Assembly (NCBI GenBank): GCA_002348045.1
Contig: DDYO01000249.1
Span: 6,959 to 25,998, forward strand
DNA from: Anaerolineales bacterium UBA2232
GTDB taxonomy: Bacteria > Chloroflexota > Anaerolineae > UBA2200
Direction: 5' to 3'
DNA: 19,040 nt
In this document: one piece after another, positions 13,722 to 19,040 of the stretch
How positions within the stretch are numbered: position 1 is the stretch's first letter
Layout: the number at the start of each line of letters is the position of its first letter
Translations under genes and position numbers: made by a program
The notes under the pieces: generated by a model
What the model was told of the DNA's origin: nothing
The model's input: only the letters and a program-made list of their open reading frames with translations
The model's database searches: none

Positions 13722-16700
13722 GTGATCTCCCAGCGACTGAGGTGGACACTCGTTGTTCTGGCGCTCGCCGCACTGGCAGTGCCAGCCACCGTGATGGCTG
13801 ACCGGCCGTACAGCGGTCTGCAGTTCATCGATGGCACCATGCCCGCCGAGGTACACATCGATGAGGCTGCCAACGGGAGCCGCATCGAGCTTGCGGTGGG
13901 CCAAGTGCTGGAAATCAGGCTGCGCGCAAACCCGTCCACGGGCGCTTTCTGGACTATCGATGTCCCGGGTAACGGACCGTTCGAGACCGTGGCCGATGCC
14001 GGGTTCATTCCTGACCAGCCGCTGATGGGCTCGCCCGGTGTACAGGTCTTTCGTCTCACTGTCGGAAGGCGCGGGGATTCTCCCGTTCGCCTGACCTATG
14101 GCCGACCTTGGCGCGAGGGCAATGGCGTGCCCGGTAAGGCTTTTGCCGTGGACGTCTCCGTCGGCGAAGCTATGGCCCCAGTTGCAGAATTGCCCCAGGC
14201 ACCCGTAGAGCTGACGAACGAGGGAGCTGTTCGCCTGGTCCTCCCAGGCCTCAACGTCGAGTCGCTCCCGATGAACCCATCGACAGCCGATGACCCGCCT
14301 GCCCAGGTAGGCGCCCTCGCCACCTGGACCACCCTGATGACTCAGGGATTCGAAGGCGCCTTTCCGTCAGCGGGCTGGTCCTTGGGCTGGGCCAGCAACG
14401 GCTACACCTGGGGCACCACCTCCCACCGCGCCAATAGTGGCACCAGAAGCGCCTGGTGCGCCGAGACGATCAAGGTCACGGGCACCGACCTCAACGCTCC
14501 GGGACCCTATGCCAACAACATGAACGCCTGGATGGTGTATGGTCCCTTTGACCTCACAAACGCCACGGCGGCGGAACTGCTTTTTGCCTACTGGTACAAG
14601 ACTGAGCCCACTGATGATGTTCTGTTCTACGGCGCCTCGGTCAACGGGGGCACTTTCTACGGCTACTCCTTCAGCGGCGATTCGTCGGGATGGCGCTCCA
14701 CTACCCTGAACCTGGCCAACGTACCGGTCCTGGGCAATTTGTGCGGCTATCGTCAGGTATGGATTGCCTTCGCTTTCAGGAGCGACGGCAGCCTCACCTA
14801 CGAGGGTGCTTATGTGGACGACATCCTGCTACGAGCGGAGCTGGGACAGGCACCCAACCTCCCCGCGGCCTTTGACTGGCGCAGTCAGGGCGCCCTCACG
14901 CCCATCCGAGATCAGGGTCAATGCGGCAGCTGCTGGGCGTTCGCCACCGTTGCGCCGCTAGAGTCGGCAATCCTGCGCAGCAGCGGGACCACGACCAACC
15001 TGTCGGAGCAATACCTGGTGTCGTGCAACACTGACGGTTGGGACTGCGGCGGCGGGTGGTGGGCGCATGACTATCATGAGTGGAAGAAGCCGGCCAGCGA
15101 GCCAGAGGCGGGCGCTGTACTGGAATCGGCCAAGCCCTACGTGGCAAGCAATGCTCCCTGTGGCGGGCCGTACGAGCACCCCTACAAGATCGACGACTGG
15201 AACTTTGTTGACCGCTGGGTCAACATCCCCTCCCCCGTCGCCATCAAGCAAGCCATCTACAGCCATGGTCCGGTGGCCGTCACCATCTATGCTGGCTCAG
15301 CGTTCGGTGGCTACGGCGGCGGCGTGTTTCAAACCGATGAGTATTCCACGGTCAACCACGGGGTAGTCCTGGTGGGCTGGGACGACACCCAGGGAACCAA
15401 CGGCGTGTGGATCCTTCGCAACTCGTGGGGCACCGGGTGGGGCGAGAGTGGCTATATGCGGATCGGATACGGCACCTCACAGGTCGGGTCCAGCGCCAAC
15501 TATGTGCTCTACACTGCGTGCACGCCACCCCTGGCCCCAACCCTCAGCGGCCCGACTGACGGTTTCAGTACGACCGACACCACGCCAACCTTCACATGGT
15601 CGCCGGCTGCAGGTGCCACCGGTTATCAGATTCAGGTGGACGATGCATCGGACTTTGCTTCGCCAATCATCGACGCCAGCACTGCATCAACTTCTTATGC
15701 TCCGGATACGGGACTGGCAGCCGGCACCTACTACTGGCGCGTCGGCTCCAGCAACGGCTGTGGCACGAGTGGATGGTCTTCGGTCTGGAGCCTGACGGTG
15801 ACTGATCACACGCCCACTCCTACCAGTACACCGACTTCCACGCCCACGGCAACGCCTACTGCCACGTCAACTGCAACAAATACCGCAACGCCCACCACTA
15901 ACCCATCACCCATCGCTCCGGTCTCCCAAAGCGTCACCCCTTCCACCGGCAGCAGCGCCGTCGGCCAGCAACAGCTCTTTGCCACCCACTTCTCCGACGC
16001 CAATGGCTGGACTGACCTCTACCTCTGCCATTTTCTCATCGGCACCAGCACATCCCAGTCCACTTCCGTCTTTCTCCAGTACAACCCGGACACCAACATC
16101 CTCTCCCTCCGCAAGGATGACGGCACCGGATGGCTCGGCTCCGGTACCCCCGGCGAGGCCCGCTCCATCTCCAGCGGCCGCGTCACCCTCAACCTCGCCC
16201 AGTGCTCTACCTCCCGCTCGGGCAACGACGTCTCCGTCACCTGGGCCCTGGCCTTTAAATCCACTTTCATCGGAACCAAGAACCTCTACCTCAAGTGCAA
16301 GGACGACTCCGGCCTCATCGACGACTTTAGCATCAAAGGCACCTGGACCATCGGCAGCACTCCAACCGCAACAACAACTAGCACGCGAACGGCCACACCC
16401 ACCAACACGTCCATCTCCAGCCCCACGCCGACCAATTCCGCCACCGCAACCAGCACCGCAACGCCCACCACCGTCCCCTCCGCACCCGTCCCTCCCGTTT
16501 CAGAGAACGTGGTTCCGTCCAGCGGCAGCAGCGCTGTCGGCCAGCAGCAGCTCTTTACCACCCACTTCTCCGACGCTAACGGATGGACTGACCTCTACCT
16601 CTGCCACTTCCTCATTGGCACCAGCACATCCCAGTCCACTTCCGTCTTTCTCCAGTACAACCCGGACACCAACATCCTCTCCCTCCGCAAGGATGACGGC

Positions 16701-17510
16701 ACCGGATGGCTCGGCTCCGGTACCCCCGGCGAGGCCCGCTCCATCTCCAGCGGCCGCGTCACCCTCAACCTCGCCCAGTGCTCTGCCTCCCGCTCGGGCA
16801 ACGACGTCTCCGTCACCTGGGCCCTGGCCTTTAAAGCCACTTTCGTCGGAACCAAGAACCTCTACCTCAAGTGCAAGGACGATTCCGGCCTCATCGACGA
16901 CTTTAGCATCAAAGGCTCCTGGACCATCGGCAGCACTCCAACCGCCACAACAACTAGCACGCGAACGGCCACACCCACCAACACGTCCATCTCCAGCCCC
17001 ACGCCGACCAATTCTGCCACCGCAACCAGCACCGCAACGCCCACCACCGTCCCCTCCGCACCCGTCCCTCCCGTTTCAGAGAACGTGGTTCCGTCCAGCG
17101 GCAGCAGCTCCGTCGGCCAGCAGCAGCTCTTTACCACCCACTTCTCCGACGCCAACGGATGGACTGACCTCTACCTCTGCCACTTCCTCATTGGCACCAG
17201 CACGAACCAGTCCACTTCCGTCTTCCTCCAGTACAACCCGGACACCAACGTCCTCTCCCTCCGCAAGGATGACGGCACCGGATGGCTCGGCTCCGGTACC
17301 CCCGGCGAGGCCCGCTCCATCTCCAGCGGCCGCGTCACCCTCAACCTTGCCCAGTGCTCCGCCTCCCGCTCGGGCAACGACGTCTCCGTCACCTGGGCCC
17401 TGGCCTTCAAGTCCACTTTCGTCGGAACCAAGAACCTCTACCTCAAGTGCAAGGACGATTCCGGCCTCATCGACGACTTTAGCATCAAAGGCACCTGGAC
17501 CATCCAGTGA
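13722..17510 (+). CDS. Secreted papain-family (C1A) cysteine peptidase with N-terminal chagasin-like (I42) inhibitor domain and three C-terminal repeats
   Basis: A 1262-residue exported protein, starting at GTG 13722 with GAGAGG 8 nt upstream. Residues 1-~27 are a signal peptide. Residues ~35-145 form a chagasin-like domain with all three inhibitory-loop motifs: NPSTG (70-74), GSPG (103-106) and RPW (128-130). Residues ~205-373 are a jelly-roll, MAM-like domain (QGFEGAFPSAGW to AYVDDILL). Residues ~379-600 are a complete C1A peptidase with Gln398, Cys404 (QGQCGSCWAF), His546 (VNHGVVLVGW) and Asn567 (RNSWGTGWGE). An Fn3-like domain (~603-694) and a Thr/Pro linker follow, then three copies of an uncharacterised beta-rich domain from ~735 to the end. 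No I29 propeptide, sortase signal or C-terminal TM helix is visible. The protein should be an extracellular endopeptidase whose activity may be held by its own inhibitor domain; that regulation is inferred. Confidence 0.88.
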   Translation: MISQRLRWTLVVLALAALAVPATVMADRPYSGLQFIDGTMPAEVHIDEAANGSRIELAVGQVLEIRLRANPSTGAFWTIDVPGNGPFETVADAGFIPDQPLMGSPGVQVFRLTVGRRGDSPVRLTYGRPWREGNGVPGKAFAVDVSVGEAMAPVAELPQAPVELTNEGAVRLVLPGLNVESLPMNPSTADDPPAQVGALATWTTLMTQGFEGAFPSAGWSLGWASNGYTWGTTSHRANSGTRSAWCAETIKVTGTDLNAPGPYANNMNAWMVYGPFDLTNATAAELLFAYWYKTEPTDDVLFYGASVNGGTFYGYSFSGDSSGWRSTTLNLANVPVLGNLCGYRQVWIAFAFRSDGSLTYEGAYVDDILLRAELGQAPNLPAAFDWRSQGALTPIRDQGQCGSCWAFATVAPLESAILRSSGTTTNLSEQYLVSCNTDGWDCGGGWWAHDYHEWKKPASEPEAGAVLESAKPYVASNAPCGGPYEHPYKIDDWNFVDRWVNIPSPVAIKQAIYSHGPVAVTIYAGSAFGGYGGGVFQTDEYSTVNHGVVLVGWDDTQGTNGVWILRNSWGTGWGESGYMRIGYGTSQVGSSANYVLYTACTPPLAPTLSGPTDGFSTTDTTPTFTWSPAAGATGYQIQVDDASDFASPIIDASTASTSYAPDTGLAAGTYYWRVGSSNGCGTSGWSSVWSLTVTDHTPTPTSTPTSTPTATPTATSTATNTATPTTNPSPIAPVSQSVTPSTGSSAVGQQQLFATHFSDANGWTDLYLCHFLIGTSTSQSTSVFLQYNPDTNILSLRKDDGTGWLGSGTPGEARSISSGRVTLNLAQCSTSRSGNDVSVTWALAFKSTFIGTKNLYLKCKDDSGLIDDFSIKGTWTIGSTPTATTTSTRTATPTNTSISSPTPTNSATATSTATPTTVPSAPVPPVSENVVPSSGSSAVGQQQLFTTHFSDANGWTDLYLCHFLIGTSTSQSTSVFLQYNPDTNILSLRKDDGTGWLGSGTPGEARSISSGRVTLNLAQCSASRSGNDVSVTWALAFKATFVGTKNLYLKCKDDSGLIDDFSIKGSWTIGSTPTATTTSTRTATPTNTSISSPTPTNSATATSTATPTTVPSAPVPPVSENVVPSSGSSSVGQQQLFTTHFSDANGWTDLYLCHFLIGTSTNQSTSVFLQYNPDTNVLSLRKDDGTGWLGSGTPGEARSISSGRVTLNLAQCSASRSGNDVSVTWALAFKSTFVGTKNLYLKCKDDSGLIDDFSIKGTWTIQ
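15922..17510 (+). repeat. Three in-frame tandem repeats with exact 576-bp period
   Basis: The same landmark (GTCGGCCAGCA) occurs at 15960, 16536 and 17112, exactly 576 bp (192 codons) apart. Each unit encodes a domain of about 145 residues (from about S-x-GSSAVGQQQLF to KGTWTI) plus a Thr/Ser/Pro linker of about 45 residues; the third unit lacks the linker and ends the protein. Copies 2 and 3 and both linkers differ at only a few bases. The domain includes GWTDLYLCHFLIGTS, YNPDTN and DDGTGWLGSGTPGEAR. Confidence 0.92.
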
Positions 17511-17538
17511 TCCCCCACCACGCTGGATTCAGGCCGCT

Positions 17539-17581
17539 TTCGCCGCATATGGCCAGGCCGGAGCAGCGCTTTTGCGGCGAA
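17539..17581. other. 8-bp inverted repeat between the peptidase and sigma factor genes
   Basis: TTCGCCGC (17539-17546) and GCGGCGAA (17574-17581) are exact reverse complements with 27 nt between them, 28 bp after the peptidase stop. It could be a terminator-like hairpin or a protein site near the sigma-factor promoter. The loop is long and there is no U-tract. No convincing promoter was found in this gap. Confidence 0.3.
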
Positions 17582-17622
17582 TAAACTGCTTGCGGCATTC
17601 GTCTAGATGGTAGGAGCAGTGG

Positions 17623-18192
17623 ATGGCGGTGCTTGGCACAGAGCAGGAAGCGGAATGGATTCGCCTCAGCCAGAGCGGTGACACCCAGGCATTCGGGCGA
17701 CTTGTGGCAGGAACAAGGCCGTTCGTCCTGTCCCTGGCGTACCGGCTGTGTGGGAACGCCCACGAAGCCGAGGATGTAGCCCAGGAGGCCTTTGTCCGGG
17801 CATGGCAGGCGCTGCCCCGCTTCCGCGGCGATGCCAGCTTTCGCTCGTGGATGTACCGCATCACCACCAACGTCGCCCTTGATCACCTCCGAGCCACGCG
17901 GCCGACCGAGAGCATCGACGACAATCCCATTCCCAACCTCAACACCCCCGAGTCACAGACCCTACGCGCCGAGCGTCAGCATGCTGTACGGCGTGCCATC
18001 GCACGTCTGCCCGCCGACACGCGGGCGGTCCTCGTGCTGCGGGAATATGAGGGCTTGTCGTACAAAGAGATCGCTGCAACGCTGGAGTTACCCCTGGGTA
18101 CGGTGATGTCGAGGCTCCACTATGCCCGGCGGTGGTTGTGTCAGCAGCTGGAACATGAATGGCAACATCCCCTCGTGGAGGTGCGATCGTGA
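17623..18192 (+). CDS. ECF-type RNA polymerase sigma factor
   Basis: A 189-residue sigma-70 family protein of extracytoplasmic-function size. Region 2 covers residues ~25-95: FGRLVAGTRPFVLSLAYRLCGN, then the core-binding and -10 contacts EAEDVAQEAFVRAWQALPRFRG and SFRSWMYRITTNVALDHLR. Region 4 covers ~120-180, with AIARLPADTRAVLVLREYEGLSYKEIAATLELPLGTVMSRLHYAR as the -35 recognition helix-turn-helix. Region 3 is absent. The ATG has AGGAG 6 nt upstream. The stop overlaps the start of a zinc-finger anti-sigma gene, the standard arrangement in which the anti-sigma holds the sigma at the membrane until a signal arrives. Its target genes are unknown. Confidence 0.92.
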   Translation: MAVLGTEQEAEWIRLSQSGDTQAFGRLVAGTRPFVLSLAYRLCGNAHEAEDVAQEAFVRAWQALPRFRGDASFRSWMYRITTNVALDHLRATRPTESIDDNPIPNLNTPESQTLRAERQHAVRRAIARLPADTRAVLVLREYEGLSYKEIAATLELPLGTVMSRLHYARRWLCQQLEHEWQHPLVEVRS

Positions 18193-18863
18193 TACCAACA
18201 ACGATTGCGGAAATCAACGGTGACCACAGCACAAGGCTGCATGCCTACCATGATGGCGAGCTGGCCTGCGAGCAACGGCGTCTGGTGGTGCAACACCTGG
18301 CCACCTGTCCCTCCTGCCAGGAGGAGTTGGATAATTTGGGCAGGTTATCCGAATTGCTGCACCAGGACCCGCTGCCCCACGCCCAGTTCGCGCCCTTCGA
18401 CGATTTCTGGCAGGGCATCAGGCCATTGCTCCAGGCAAGGGCCCCGATCGCCGCGCCTGAGCCCAGTTGGCCGCTCCTGGCCGCCCTAAGCCTGGCTATG
18501 GCCGGTGCTGCCGTCCAGGCGGCAGCGTCGTTGTTAGCTTGGGCTCAAGGCGCCGTGCGCCTCAATCTGCTCTCGCCAGCCTGGTCCACTTCTGTCATGG
18601 GCCTGGCTCAATTCGCCGTCGGCCCCGCAGCCTGGGCCGCTGGTCAACAGCTCTTTACCGTTGGCTCGGCTCTCCTGCCGGACACACTGGGCGCGGGGCG
18701 CGCTGTCTATTGGGCCGTACAGATCGCTAGCGATGGCATCGCGCTGGCGCTTGGTGCGCTGTACTTGTCGTGGGTGGTGCATTGGGTGCGCGCAGCCAGC
18801 CGAATAAACGCGTTGCCCCTGCCGTCAAATATGCAGGAACGACTCGAAAGGAGCACGACATGA
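18189..18863 (+). CDS. Membrane anti-sigma factor with zinc-finger (zf-HC2/ZAS) domain
   Basis: A 224-residue protein starting at GTG 18189, which overlaps the sigma-factor TGA (GTGA); GGAGG lies 6 nt upstream, inside the sigma gene. Residues ~12-50 form the anti-sigma zinc-finger, with LHAYHDGEL and H36-x3-C40-x2-C43 (HLATCPSCQEEL). A linker and several hydrophobic segments follow (about 92-115, 135-155 and 175-205), so it is membrane-bound. It should bind and silence the adjacent ECF sigma factor. A longer frame beginning at 18159 is open but lies wholly inside the sigma gene and has no ribosome-binding advantage. Confidence 0.88.
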   Translation: MIPTTIAEINGDHSTRLHAYHDGELACEQRRLVVQHLATCPSCQEELDNLGRLSELLHQDPLPHAQFAPFDDFWQGIRPLLQARAPIAAPEPSWPLLAALSLAMAGAAVQAAASLLAWAQGAVRLNLLSPAWSTSVMGLAQFAVGPAAWAAGQQLFTVGSALLPDTLGAGRAVYWAVQIASDGIALALGALYLSWVVHWVRAASRINALPLPSNMQERLERSTT

Positions 18864-19040
18864 GCTACACCAAGATCATTGAAAGAGCCTGGCAGATCAC
18901 TCGGAAACACAAGCCCTTGTGGTTCTTTGGTTTCCTTCTGGCGCTGTTCAGTGTTGGCGGTAGGGGCAACGAGGGGCGAGGCATGCAGTACACCATGGGA
19001 TGGGAGGATCGCCTGCCAGGCCCGTGGGTCGTGCCTACCG
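18860..19040 (+). CDS. N-terminus of a membrane protein, cut by the right window edge
   Basis: The first 60 codons of a gene whose ATG overlaps the anti-sigma stop (ATGA), with AAAGGAG 6 nt upstream. The visible part is MSYTKIIERAWQITRKHKPLWFFGFLLALF, then a glycine-rich GGRGNEGRG turn. This basic amphipathic start followed by a W-F-rich membrane segment is typical of bacterial multi-pass proteins that begin with W-x2-TWRHK-like motifs. The family cannot be named from this fragment. The tight overlap makes it part of the sigma/anti-sigma operon. Confidence 0.75.
   Translation, partial: MSYTKIIERAWQITRKHKPLWFFGFLLALFSVGGRGNEGRGMQYTMGWEDRLPGPWVVPT

Noticed and set aside
13348..13773. A 141-codon minus-strand open frame covering the glutaredoxin locus
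   Set aside because: No family resemblance and no ribosome-binding site. The plus strand encodes a coherent glutaredoxin once the UGA is read as Sec.
15922..17510. CRISPR-like or mobile-element repeats
   Set aside because: The units are long, in frame and encode a domain plus linker; there are no spacers, transposase or terminal inverted repeats.
15979..17613. A 544-codon open frame in another register across the repeats
   Set aside because: Its Ser/Pro/Thr-rich, low-complexity product is an artefact of the C-ending codons and repeats of the true frame, which encodes recognisable domains.
17582..17613. ECF-type autoregulatory promoter (CGTCTA near 17600) before the sigma gene
   Set aside because: No GGAAC-like -35 at the right distance was found, so the match is too weak to annotate.

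Overview
The window looks like a chromosomal segment of a high-GC member of the Chloroflexota (Anaerolineae-like). This is inferred from the gene mix: GT-C glycosyltransferases, Thr/Pro-rich linkers in secreted proteins, frequent GTG and TTG starts, and sigma-70-type promoters. No rRNA, tRNA, IS element or CRISPR array was seen, and no gene here fixes the taxonomy.

Positions 1-5923 (minus strand) hold a cell-surface glycan cluster. In transcription order it encodes a small cupin, a GT39-type membrane glycosyltransferase, an LPG-synthase/flippase-like membrane protein, a GT4 glycosyltransferase, and a second GT-C glycosyltransferase cut by the left edge. A divergent promoter region at about 5908-6076 separates it from a nucleoside phosphorylase on the plus strand.

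Positions 6077-11645 (plus strand) continue with a molybdopterin-domain lipoprotein whose promoter overlaps a perfect 9-bp inverted repeat. Next comes a tightly packed unit: an M20 amidohydrolase, a Tat-exported DUF362 lipoprotein, and a membrane polyferredoxin that looks like a NapH-NapG/MauM fusion with six 4Fe-4S motifs. The last two, with the Mo-domain protein upstream, suggest an envelope redox function.

Positions 11797-13165 (minus strand) carry two tandem, translationally coupled histidine phosphatase paralogs, converging on the polyferredoxin gene across a strong hairpin.

Positions 13336-13593 (plus strand) hold the most notable locus, absent from a conventional ORF list. An 85-codon glutaredoxin gene has an in-frame UGA exactly where the first active-site cysteine belongs (U-S-D-C). 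A perfect 8-bp stem with a 5-nt loop containing G lies 21 nt downstream of the UGA, as expected for a bacterial SECIS element. It is best read as a selenocysteine glutaredoxin.

Positions 13722-17510 encode a 1262-residue secreted cysteine peptidase. It has a signal peptide, a chagasin-like (I42) inhibitor domain in place of an I29 propeptide, a jelly-roll domain, a complete papain-type C1A domain, an Fn3-like domain, and three near-identical 576-bp-period repeats joined by Thr/Pro linkers. The window ends with an overlapping ECF sigma factor, zinc-finger anti-sigma factor and a partial membrane protein gene (17623-19040).
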